Shown here one piece after another: positions 47,154 through 56,818 of a stretch of 64,000 bases of DNA. The notes beneath the pieces were generated by a model. It saw only the letters and a list, made by a program, of their open reading frames with translations. It made no database searches and had not been told where the DNA came from. Positions within the stretch are counted from its first letter, which is position 1, and each line of letters opens with the position of its first letter. The translations under genes and the position numbers were made by a program. The stretch comes from Capra hircus (taxonomy: Eukaryota > Chordata > Mammalia > Artiodactyla > Bovidae). The stretch covers positions 78,758,069 through 78,822,068 of the forward strand of contig NC_030811.1 in the NCBI RefSeq assembly GCF_001704415.2, in the 5' to 3' direction.

Positions 47154-47992
47154 TTTTTTTTTTTTAATTTTTTAATTTTTTTTATTTTTTAAATTTTAAA
47201 ATCTTTAATTCTTACATGCATTCCCAAACATGAACCCCCCTCCCACCTCCCTCCCCACAACATCTCTCTGGGTCATCCCCATGCACCAGCCCCAAGCATG
47301 CTGCACCCTACGTCAGACATGGACTGGCGATTCAATTCTTACATGACAGTATACATGTTAGAATTCCCATTCTCCCAAATCATCCCACCCTCTCCCTCTC
47401 CCTCTGAGTCCAAAAGTCTGGTATACACATCTGTGTCTTTTTTCCTGTCTTGCATACAGGGTCGTCATTGCCATCTTCCTAAATTCCATATATATGTGTT
47501 AGTATACTGTATTGGTGTTTTTCTTTCTGGCTTACTTCACTCTGTATAATTGGCTCCAGTTTCATCCATCTCATCAGAACTGATTCAAATGAATTCTTTT
47601 TAACGGCTGAGTAATACTCCATTGTGTATATGTACCACAGCTTTCTTATCCATTCATCTTCTGATGGACATCTAGGTTGTTTCCATGTCCTGGCTATTAT
47701 AAACAGTGCTGCGATGAACATTGGGGTACATGTGTCTCTTTCAATTCTGGTTTCCTCAGTGTGTATGCCCAGCAATGGGATTGCTGGGTCATAAGGTAGT
47801 TCTATTTGCAATTTTTTAAGGAATCTCCACACTGTTCTCCATAGTGGCTGTACTAGTTTGCATTCCCACCAACAGTGTAGGAGGGTTCCCTTTTCTCCAC
47901 ACCCTCTCCAGCATTTATTGCTTGCAGATTTTTGGATCGCAGCCATTCTGACTGGTGTGAAGTGGTACCTCATTGTGGTTTTGATTTGCATG
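47154..47992 (-). mobile_element. 5'-truncated L1 inserted in BovB
   Basis: L1 3' end in reverse: T-rich (poly-A) at the left, C-rich 3'UTR block, then the ORF2 C-terminus to the gatttgcat position. There is no target-site duplication; instead BovB sequence between ctctgctttt and gttggtcataac is missing. The ORF2 C-terminus it carries is fully open down to its normal stop (HIYGI-stop at 47479), so the insertion is young. Confidence 0.93.
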
Positions 47993-48102
47993 TTGGTCAT
48001 AACTTTCTTTCCAAGGAGTAAACGTCTTTTCATTTCATGGCTGCAATCACCACCTGCAGTGATTTTGGAGCCCAAAAAAATAAAGTCTGACACTGTTTCC
48101 AC
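47479..48102 (-). pseudogene. In-frame BovB-L1 fusion frame (about 207 codons)
   Basis: The minus strand reads BovB RT C-terminal residues (VETVSDFIFLGSKITA ... LLLGKKVMTN, about the first 37) directly into the L1 ORF2 C-terminus (MQIKTTMRYHFTPVRMAAIQ ...). The join is in frame. The L1 part keeps the cysteine motif C-X3-C-X7-H-X4-C (CWRGCGEKGTLLHCWWEC) and the FIIARTWKQPRC and IYTMEYYSAVKK blocks to the natural stop. The frame is preceded by a TGA (Trp to stop in SWEIDGE), and the first ATG is the HEM methionine, so it is open rather than known to be translated. Confidence 0.85.
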
Positions 48103-48451
48103 TGTTTCCCCATCTGTTTCTCATGATGTGATGGGACCAAATGCCATGATCTTAGTTTTCCGAATGTTGAGCTTCAAGCCACCTTTTTTACTCTCCTCTT
48201 TCGCTTTCATCAAGAGGCTTTTTAGTTCCTCTTTACTTTCTGCCATGAGGGTGGTGTCATCTATATATGTGAGGTTATTGATATTTCTTGTGGCAATCTT
48301 GATTCCAGCTTGTGCTTCTTCCAGTTTACTTCTGTTACTTACATTTATTTCCTTACCATTTTTAAAATTTTAAGTCCTTTCTCCCTGCTTTGTCTCTTTT
48401 ATCTTTTATTTTTACATAGGGCCTGAGCATATGATTCAGTGCTTCATTTCT

Positions 48452-48718
48452 GCTGCTAAGTCACCTCAGTCCTGTCTGACTCTGTGTGACCCCATAGACA
48501 GCAGCCCACTAGACTCTGCTGTCCTTGGGATTCTCCAGGCAACAACACTAGAGTGGGTTGCCATTTCCTTCTCCAGTGCATGAAAATGAAAAGTGAAAGT
48601 GAAGTCGCTCAGTTGTGTCTGACTCTTAGCAGCACCATGGACTGCAGCCCACCAGGCTCCTCTGTCCATGGGATTTTCCAGGCAAGAGTACTGGAGTAGG
48701 TTGCCATTGCCTTCTCTG
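48452..48718 (-). mobile_element. Bov-A2 SINE with 11-bp target duplication
   Basis: Reverse dimer starting tgctgctaagtcacctcag. Monomer 1 follows, then linker tgcatgaaaatgaaaagtga, then monomer 2 ending ggttgccattgccttctctg. Flanked by a perfect 11-bp duplication gcttcatttct (48441-48451 and 48719-48729), which fixes the borders. Confidence 0.94.
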
Positions 48719-48729
48719 GCTTCATTTCT

Positions 48730-49619
48730 AGGAAGGCGTTATCACAAATCAACATACACCTCAACAGAATAAGGTCTTCAAAATAATGATTCTCAAGTCT
48801 AAGGAGTTAAAACCATCATGGTTGTGACAATAATGTTGGAAAAATTATAGTAGTTTGTTAACCATTAATATTAGCTTGCTTGGTATGGACAGATTTTTTT
48901 TTTATATAACTTAAGAAATAATCTAATTTATATTGTAACTACCAAAAATAAAAGCAATGTTAAAAGTGATCCTAACCAGCTTCAATTTAAGTTAGACATT
49001 GTGAAATTAATTGTTCTGACTAAAGAAGATCATATATCAAAATATAGACTATGTAATAGGGGTATTTCTAAGTGTAATGAATCTTTGTCAGACACCCCAG
49101 GGATTTATATTTCTCTTCACGAATCTGCTAGCCAGTAAGTGCCTTCCAGGCAGAAACTGTGTCTTATTTTTATTCTCAGCATAAAATCTGATGCTAATAA
49201 TAACAAATTAATAAAAATTAATGCTCTTAATTATTTTAGATGCGGTATACATGCTGAATTAACATATCTAGAAATATGCCCATGGTCAAGCACCTCAGTT
49301 TAAAAAGTGTAACATTATTCACTATAATTGTCTTTGGCTTTAAATTCAAAGTGCCTGAATATGGTAGCTCAGATCACATTTCCTCATTAATAATTTAGTG
49401 CAAAAATATTCAAAATTTTAATGAAAAAAGGACAAAAATAAAGTTAATGATCTAGAGAAATGAGATTAGGGCATAATGATTCACTGAACCCATATAGGCA
49501 AAGGGACCTGGAGAAAAGGAAATGTGAATTCTAAGAAAACCAGAAGCAAAAAGAGCCACCATTTCTGAGAGCTGAGAACAAGGGGATGTAGGACAAAAAG
49601 ACCAGGATTTTTAAACGGT
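48730..49619. other. AT-rich DNA, nothing firmly recognised
   Basis: A weak L2- or MIR-like scrap may lie at about 49100-49210 (ccttccaggcagaaactgtg). Otherwise no repeat and no coding frame. Confidence 0.4.
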
Positions 49620-49630
49620 AAGCAGTGACA
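49620..49630. repeat. Left target-site duplication of the inverted BovB
   Basis: aagcagtgaca, identical to 52585-52595. Confidence 0.9.
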
Positions 49631-51188
49631 CTGCAGCACTTTCACAGCATCATCTATCAAGATTTGAAATAGTTCAACTGGAATTGCATCACCTCCACTA
49701 GCTTTGTTCGTAGTGATGCTTTCTAAGGACCACTTGACTTCACATTCCAGGATGTCTGGCTCTAGATGAATGATCACACCATCGGGATTATCCAGGTTGT
49801 GAAGATCCTTTTTGTACAGTTCTTCTGTGTATTCTTGCCACCTCTTCTTAGTATCTTCTGCTTCTGTTAGGTCCATACCATTTCTGTCCTTTATCGAGCC
49901 CATCTTTGCATGAAATGTTCCCTTGGTATCTCTAATTTTCTTGAAGGGATCTCTAGTCTTTCCCATTCTGTTCTTTTCCTCTATTTCTTTGCATTGATCA
50001 CTGAAGAAGGCTTTCTTATCTCTTCTTGCTATTCTTTGGAACTGTGCATTCAGATGCCTATATCTTTCCTTTTCTCCTTTGCTTTTCACTGCTCTTCTTT
50101 TCGCAGCTATTTGTAAGGCCTCCTCAGGCAGCCATTTTGCTTTTTTGCATTTCTTTTCCATGGGGATGGTCTTGATCCCTGTCTCCTGTACAATGCCACA
50201 AACCTCCGTCCATGGTTCATCAGGCACTCTATCTATCAGACCTAGTCCCTTAAATTTATTTCTCACTTCCACTGTATAATCATAAGGGATTTGATTTAGG
50301 TCATACCTGAATGGTCTAGTGGTTTTCCCTACTTTCTTCAATTTAAGCCTGAATTTGGCAATAAGGAGTGCATGATCTGAGCCATAGTCAGGTCCTGGTC
50401 TTGTTTTTGTTGATTGTATAGAGCTTCTCCATCTTTGGCTGCAAAGAATATAATCAGTCTGATTTTGGTGTTGACCATCTGGTGATGTCCATGTGTAGAG
50501 TCTTCTCTTGTGTTGTTGGAAGGGGGTGTTTGCTATGACCATTGCATTTCCTTGGCAAAACTCTATTAGTCTTTGCCCTGCTTCATTCCACATTCCAAGG
50601 CCAAATTTGCCTGTTACTCCAGGTGTTTCTTGACTTCGTACTTTTGCATTCCAGTCTTCTATAATGAAAAGGACATCTTTTTTTGGGTGTTAGTTCTAAA
50701 AGGTCTTGTAGGTCTTCATAGAACCATTCATCTTCAGCTTCTTCAGCATTACTGGTTGGGGCATAGACTTGGATTACGGTGATATTGAATGGTTTGCCTT
50801 GGAAACGAACAGAGATCATTCTGTGATTTTTGAGATTGCATCCCAGTACTGCATTTCGGACTCTTTTGTTGACCATGATGGTTACTGCATTTCTTCTGAG
50901 GGATTCCTGCCCGTAGTAGTAGATATAATGGTCATCTGGGTTAAATTCACCCATTCCAGTCCATTTTAGTTCGCTGATTCCTAGAATGTTGACGTTCACT
51001 CTTGCCATCTCTTGTTTGACCACTTCCAATTTGCCTTGATTCATGGACCTGACATTCCAGGTTCCTATGCAATATTGCTTTTTACAGCATCGGACCTTGC
51101 TTCTATCACCAGTCACAACCACAACTGGGTATTGTTTTTGCTTTGGCAAAACATCATCCTGAAAGATGATGCTTTGAAAGTGTTGCAC
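49631..51188 (-). pseudogene. BovB endonuclease and RT N-terminus (inverted half)
   Basis: The AP-endonuclease-like domain and linker of the BovB protein, in two frames. The first (51188 to 50583) has the catalytic-site motifs GTWNVRSM (Asn), GISELKW (Glu), VIQVYAPT (Tyr) and DLQDLLELTPKK. An A7 run near 50685-50692, where the sense frame needs A6, shifts it. The second frame (50593 to 49481) continues with NEAGQRLIEFC, TWTSPDGQHQNQTDYILC and the catalytic GSDHALLIAKF. It then has the basic linker (KKAKWLPEEALQIAAKRRA) and ECEVKWSLESITTNKASGGD up to DDAVKVL. Codons beyond 49631 are host flank. The family's GDWN reads EDWN here. Confidence 0.9.
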
Positions 51189-52584
51189 TCAATATGCCAA
51201 CAAATTTGGAAAACTCATTAGTGGCCACAGGACAGGAAAAGGTCAGTTTTCATTCCAATCCCAGAGAAAGGCAATGCCAAAGAATGCTCAAACTACCGCA
51301 CAATTGTACTCATCTCACACGCTAGTAAAGTAATGCTCAAAATTCTCCAAGCCAGGCTTCAGCAATACATGAACCGTGAACTTCCAGATGTTCAAGCTGG
51401 TTTTAGAAAAGGCAGAGGAACCAGAGATCAAATGGCAAACATCTGCTGGATCCTGGAAAAAGCAAGAGAGTTCCAGAAAAACATCTACTTCTGCTTTCTT
51501 GACTATGCCAAAGCCTTTTCTGTGTGGATCACAATTAACTGTGGAAAATTCTGAAAGAGATGGGAATACCAGACCTCCTGTCCTGCCTCTTGAGAAACCT
51601 ATATGCAGGTCAGGAAGCAACAGTTAGAACTGGACATGGAACAACAGACTGGTTCCAAATAGGAAAAGGAGGACATCAAGGCTGTATATTGTCACCCTGC
51701 TTATTTAACTTATATACAGAGTACATCATGAGAAATGCTGAGCTGGAAGAAGCACAAGCTGGAATCAAGATTGCCAGGAGAAATATCAATAACCTCAGAT
51801 ATGCAGATGACACCACCATTATGGCAGAAAGTGAAGAGGAACTAAAAAGCCTCTTGATGAAAGTGAAAGTGGAAAGTGAAAAAGTTGGCCTAAAGCTCAA
51901 CATTCAGAAAATGAAGATCATGGCATCTGGTCCCATCACTTCATGGGAAATAGATGGGGAAACAGTGGAAGCAGTGTCAGACTTCATTTTTGGGGGCTCC
52001 AAAATCACTGCAGATGGTGACTTCAGCCATGAAATTAAAAGACGCTTACTCCTTAGAAGAAAGTTTATGACCAACCAAGATAGCATGGTGAAAAGCAAAG
52101 ACATTACTTTGCTGACTAAGGTCCGTCTAGTCAAGGCTATGGTTTTCCCTGTGGTCATGTATGGATGTGAGAGTTGGACTGTGAAGAAGGCTGAGCACCC
52201 AAGAATTGATGCTTTTGAACTGTGGTTTTGGAGAAGACTCTTGAGAGTCCCTTGGACTGCAAGGAGATCCAACCAGTCGATTCTGAAGGAGATCAGCCCT
52301 GGGATTTCTTTGGAGGGAATGATGCTTAAGCTGAAACTCCAGTACTTTGGCCACCTCATGTGAAGAGTTGACTCATTGGAAAAGACCCTGATGCTGGGAG
52401 GAATTGCAGGCAGGAGGAAAAGGGGATGACAGAGGGTGAGATGGCCGGATGGCATCACTGACTCGATGGACGTGAGTCTGAGTGAACTCCGGGAGTTGGT
52501 GATGGACAGGGAGGCCTGGCGTGCTGCGATTCATGGGGTCGCAAAGGGTCGGACACGACTGAGTGACTCAACTGAACTGAACTG
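51163..52584 (+). pseudogene. BovB RT (direct half)
   Basis: RT fingers (VLHSICQQIWKT, KECSNYR) to motif A (FCFLDYAKAF), where a one-base loss near 51520 shifts the frame. A 267-codon frame (51560-52363) then carries HQGCILSPCLFN (motif B), LRYADDTTIMAESEEELKSL (motif C) and the C-terminal YGCESWTVKKAEHPRIDAFE. It stops at TGA in the HLM-R codon. The remaining C-terminus (GIAGRRKRG region) lies beyond. It includes one of the longest open RT pieces in the window. Confidence 0.9.
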
Positions 52585-52595
52585 AAGCAGTGACA
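52585..52595. repeat. Right target-site duplication of the inverted BovB
   Basis: aagcagtgaca, identical to 49620-49630. Confidence 0.9.
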
Positions 52596-52614
52596 TTACT
52601 GATACGATTGTGGT

Positions 52615-54024
52615 AGTTCAGTTCACTTAAGTCACTCAGTCTAGTCTGACTCTTTGTGACCCCACGTACTACAGCACGCCAGGCTTCCGTGTCCATCACC
52701 AACTCCCAGAGCTTGCTCAAATTCATCTCCATCAAGTCGGTGTTGTCGTTCAGCCATGTTATCCTCTATTGTCCCCTTCTTGTCTAGCCTTCAGTCTTTC
52801 CCAGCATCAGGGATCCTTCCAATGAGTCGGTTTTTTGTATCAGGTGCCCAGTCTTGGAACTTCAGCTTTAGCATCTGTCCTTCCAGTCAATATTCAGGAT
52901 TGATTTCCTTTAGGATTGACTGGATTTTTTTCCCTTGCCATCCAAGGGACTCTCAAGACCACAGTTCAAAAGCATCAAAATTCTTTGGCGCTCAGCTTTC
53001 TTTATGGCCCAATTCTCACACCCAGACATGACTACTGGAAAAACCACAGTTTTAACCAAACAGAACTTTGTTGGCAAAGTATGCCTCTGCTTTTTAATAT
53101 GCTATCTAGGTTTGTCATAGCTTTTCTTCCAAGGAGCAAGTGTCTTTTAATTTCATGGCTGCAGTCACCATCTGCAGTGATTTGGGATCCCAAGAAAATA
53201 AAGTCTGTCACTGTTGCCACTGCTTCCCCATCTATTTGCCATGAAGTGATGGGACGGTTGCCATGAACTTAGTTTTTTTGATGTCAATTTTTAAGCCAGC
53301 TTTTTCACTCTCCTTTTTCACTTTCATCAAGAAGCTCTTTAGTTCCTCTTTGATTTCTGCCATAAGTGTGGTCATCCACTTATTTGAGGTTGGTGATGTT
53401 TTTCCTGGCAAACTTGATTCCAGCTTGTGCTTCATCCAGCGCAGCATTTCACATGATGTACTCTGCATATAAATTAAATAAGCAGGGTGACAATATACAG
53501 CCTTGATGTTCTCCTTTCCTAGTTTGGAACCTGTCTGTTGCTCCACGTACGATACTAAGTGTTGCTTCTTGACCTGAATACAGATTTCTCAGGAGGCAGG
53601 ACAGGTGGTCTTGTATTCCTATCTCTTTAAGAATTTTCTACAGTTTGTTGTGATCCACACAAAGGTTTTAGTGCAGTCAATAAAGCAGAAATATATGTTT
53701 TTTCTGGAATTCTGTTGTTTTTTCTGTGATCCAGCAGATGGTGGTAATTTGATCTTTGGTTTTTCTACTTTTTCTAAATCCAGCTTGAACATCTGGAATT
53801 TCTCACTTCATGTACTGTTGAAGCATTGCATGGAGAATTTTGAGCATTACTTTGCTAGCATGTGAGATGAGTGCAATTGTGTGGTAGTTTGAACATTCTT
53901 TGGCATTGGCCTTTCTTTGGGATTGGAATGAAAACTGACCCTTTCCTGTCCTGTGGCCACTAATGAGTTTTCCAAATTTGCTGGCATATTGAGTGCAGCA
54001 CTTTCACAGCATCATCTTTCAGAT
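52615..54024 (-). mobile_element. Old 5'-truncated BovB, tail to tail with its neighbour
   Basis: Reverse BovB of about 1.4 kb, from its 3' end at 52615 (gttcagttcacttaagtcac) to a 5' break at ctttcacagcatcatctttcag, the DDAVKVL position. It spans the same part of the element as 51163-52584 and the two 3' ends are only ~30 bp apart. RT motif C is decayed and frames are broken throughout (short 60-116-codon frames only). It is more diverged than the neighbouring copy, hence older. Confidence 0.9.
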
Positions 54025-55002
54025 TAGAGAGGGAAAAAAAGCAAAATGGATTTTTTCTACGTTGCAGATTGTCCTGACTCACAATGCTAGGTAAAATTTA
54101 TTCCATTTTTATTTAATGAATCTTGTCCAATCCCACTGTTAAAGATACCGAGCATATGCTGATAATTAAATAAGCATTTTTATAATTTTGCCTTGAAGTA
54201 CTAAATAAGGGTTAAAGAAATTTATAATGCCATCCCTTTGGAATCCAATGGTTTACCTACAGTGGTTCAATCTGTAAATGACTCAACCTGAAAAAGAAAG
54301 ACAAATCAATAATAATTTGAGAAGCCTTCCTAGAATACTGTAAGAACTTTAACAAAAGTATTTTTGTAAACATTATTTGAAATTCACTATTTGAAATTTT
54401 ACTGCATAGAGTGTTGCAAAGTACATTAGTTTGGTAGTTATTTTATTGTCTTATATTTAATATATAAATACTAATATAATATTTATATAAATTTGTATAC
54501 ATTCAAATGGTATATATATATATATAATATTAATAAAAATGAGAAAAATCTGAAAATTCAGAACATAAAGAGATAAAACTATCCACTAAATTATTTCTAA
54601 GCATTCTTCCTGAAAATAATGATTACTGTGACTACTTTCTGACTGTTAAATTTTTGGAAATTTCTTCTCCAAGGATTTCTGAGGTAGCTAAAAATGCAAG
54701 ATAAATACTGATGCCAGGAATTCTTGATCTGCATTTTCTCCCATCTTAATTTTAGATTCTGTGGCCTATTGGTCAGTGTTGCTGGTTTCTCTGTAATTAT
54801 TTGTTTTGTCTGAAATATAAATATTAATAAATGCAAATAAACTCTTATGTAATATTAATATATCTAAAAATCCTCAAGGAAGTATGTTTTAAAAAGGAGA
54901 TTCCAAAGTACCATCCTTAGAGATTTAATGCTTTATGTCTGGAGGCACTCAAGGAACCTGCATTTTAATACGTACCCCAGGTGATTGTGCTTTGTTTTAG
55001 TT
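54025..55002. other. AT-rich DNA, short (AT)n run
   Basis: A (TA)n tract of about 20 bp at 54508-54527; otherwise no recognised repeat or coding frame. Confidence 0.5.
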
Positions 55003-55045
55003 CAGTCGCTCAGTTCAAAAGTATCAATTCTTCGGTATTCAGCTT

Positions 55046-55796
55046 TCTTTTTTCTTTCTTTCTTTATTATTATTATTTACTTTAAAATATTGTATTGGTT
55101 TTGCCACACATCAACATGAATCCGCCACGGGTGTACACATGTTCCCAATCCTGAACCCCCCTCCCACCTCCACCCCCCCAGCCCCCCCGGCACACCATCC
55201 CTCCAGGTCATCCCAGTGCACCAGCCCCAAGCATCCTGCACCCTGCATCGAACCTAGACTGGTGATTCATTTCTTATATGATATTATACATGTTTCAATG
55301 CCATTCTGTCAAATCATCCCACCCTCTCCCTCTCCCACAGAGTCCAAAAGACTCTTCTATACATCTGTGTCTCTTTTTCTGTCTCGCATACAGGGTTATC
55401 GTTACCATCTTTCTAAATTCCATATATATGCATTAGTGTACTGTATTGGTGTTTTTCTTTCTGGCTTACTTCACTCTGTATAATAGGTTCCAGTTTCATC
55501 CACCTCATTAGAACGGATTCAAATGTATTCTTTTTAATAGCTGAGTAATACTCCATTGTGTATATGAACCACAGCTTTCTTATCCATTCGTCTGCTGATG
55601 GACATCTAGGTTGCTTCCATAACCTGGCTATTATAAACAATGCTGCGATGAACACTGGGGTACACGTGTCTCTTTCAGTTCTGGTTTCCTTGGTGTGTAT
55701 GCCCAGCAGTGGGATTGCTGGGTCATAAGGCAGTTCTATTTCCAGTTTTTTAAGGAATCTCCACACTGTTTTCCATAGTGGCTGTACTAGTTTGCT
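55046..55796 (-). mobile_element. 5'-truncated L1 inserted in BovB
   Basis: L1 tail in reverse: T/TTTC-rich end, 3'UTR (attggttttgccacacatca, C-rich block at 55155-55195), then the ORF2 C-terminus. The last ~117 codons of ORF2 (55766-55413) are open to the natural HIYGI-stop. No convincing target-site duplication: BovB resumes at tttatggtcc with at most a few shared T bases. Confidence 0.9.
55413..55766 (-). pseudogene. L1 ORF2 C-terminal piece
   Basis: 117 open codons from WRFLKKLEIELPYDPAIPLL through CTPVFIAALFIIARLWKQPR to the natural stop. Upstream ORF2, including the cysteine motif, was lost by 5' truncation. Little decay, so the insertion is fairly recent. Confidence 0.85.
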
Positions 55797-55834
55797 TTAT
55801 GGTCCAGTTCTCAAACTCATACACGACTACTGGC

Positions 55835-56150
55835 TTCCTTGATAGTTCAGTTGGTAAAGAATCCACCTGCAATGCATGAGACCCCACTTCGATCCCTGGG
55901 CTGGAAAGATCTGCTGAAGAAGGGATAGGCTACGCACTCCAGTATTCTTGGGCTTCCTTTGTGGCTCAGCTGGTCAAGAATCTGCCCGCAATGCAGAAGA
56001 CCTGGGTTTGATCCCTGGGTTGGGAAGATCCCCTGCAGAAGGGAAAGGCTACTCACTCTAGTATTCTGGCCTGGAGAATTCCAGGTCCTATATAGTCCAT
56101 GGGGTCACAAAGAGTTAGACATGACTAAGCAGCTTTCACTTCACTTCATT
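55835..56150 (+). mobile_element. Bov-tA SINE dimer inside BovB
   Basis: Two tRNA-like heads in tandem. The first unit (55835-55949) stops at cactccagtattctt. The second (55950-56150; gggcttcctttgtggctcag) is complete with the longer ctttcacttcacttc tail. Either one SINE jumped into another at the common ccagtattctt point, or this is a dimeric subfamily; head-body-head dimers with this junction are common in ruminants. A short actgg repeat at both ends may be the target duplication. Confidence 0.88.
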
Positions 56151-56625
56151 TCACTGGAAAAACCATGGCTATGATTATAGAGACCAGCTATAGTAATGTC
56201 TCTGCTTTTTAATATGCTGTCTAGGTTTGCCATAGCTTTTCTTCCAAGGAGCAAGTGTCTTTTAATTTCATAGCTGAAAGTCACCATCTCTAGTGATTTT
56301 AGAGCTCCAAAATGTAAAGTCTTCCACAGTTTCCATTTTCCCCCCATCTATTTGCCATGAAGTGATATGACCAGCTACCATGATCTTAGTTTCTTGCATG
56401 TTGAATTTTAAGCCATATTTTTCATTCTCTTCTTTCACCTTCATCGAGAGGCTCTTTAGTTCCTCTTCACTTTCTGGCATAATGGTAGTGTCATCTGCAT
56501 GTCTGAGGTTATTGATATTTCACCTGGTAATCTTGACCTGGCTTGTACTTCATCCAGCCCAGAATTTTGCATGATGTACTCAGCTTAGAAATTAAATAAG
56601 CAGGGTGAAAATATACAGCCTTGAC

Positions 56626-56818
56626 ATTAGTGGTAAAGAACCAGCATGACATAAGAGATGTGAGTTCGATCCCTAACTGGGAAGATCTCCAGATGCCTCT
56701 CCAGAAGACATGGCAACCTCTCCAGTAATCTCACCTGCAGAATCCTATGGACAGAGGAGCCTGGCAGGCTGCAGTCCACAGGGTTTCAAATAGTCAGACA
56801 CAACTGAGGTAACTTAGC
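56626..56818 (+). mobile_element. Bov-tA SINE, diverged
   Basis: Forward copy starting inside the head (ttagtggtaaagaaccagca), with gttcgatccctaactgggaa B-box region, gacatggcaacctctccagt body and cagacacaactgaggtaact tail. It directly abuts the 5' break of the old BovB. Confidence 0.85.

Larger units (their letters stand above)
46666..48329 (-). mobile_element. BovB LINE interrupted by an L1
   Basis: Reverse BovB in two parts, 46666-47152 (3' end, with a (TTCAG)n start) and 47993-48329 (RT C-terminal half). They are collinear once the L1 at 47154-47992 is removed. The outer flanks share ttctgtt (46659-46665 and 48330-48336, a plausible 7-bp target-site duplication). The inner junction has lost about 15 bp of BovB. 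The 5' break is upstream of the YADD codons. In the left part the codon after HLM is CAA. Confidence 0.9.
49631..52584. mobile_element. Nearly complete BovB with inverted 5' half
   Basis: A single BovB insertion of 2954 bp. The 3' half (about 51163-52584) is on the plus strand, and the 5' half (about 51162 down to 49631) is on the minus strand. In element order the 5' half ends, and the 3' half begins, at the same codons (DDAVKVL / DDALKVL), so almost nothing is lost. An identical 11-bp duplication encloses the whole. This is the structure expected from twin priming during target-primed reverse transcription. The break lies in a short catcat/gatgat inverted repeat. Only the extreme BovB 5' end is missing. 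Confidence 0.92.
55003..56624 (-). mobile_element. Old BovB cut into three pieces
   Basis: Reverse BovB remnants at 55003-55045 (3' tip gttcagtcgctcag joined by deletion to aagtatcaattcttcggtat), 55797-55834 (tttatggtccagttctcaaa to gactactgg) and 56151-56624 (aaaaaccatggctatgatta to atacagccttgaca). They are collinear once the L1 (55046-55796) and the SINE dimer (55835-56150) are removed. RT motif C survives only as decayed minus-strand codons near 56490. It is among the oldest BovB copies here. Confidence 0.85.
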
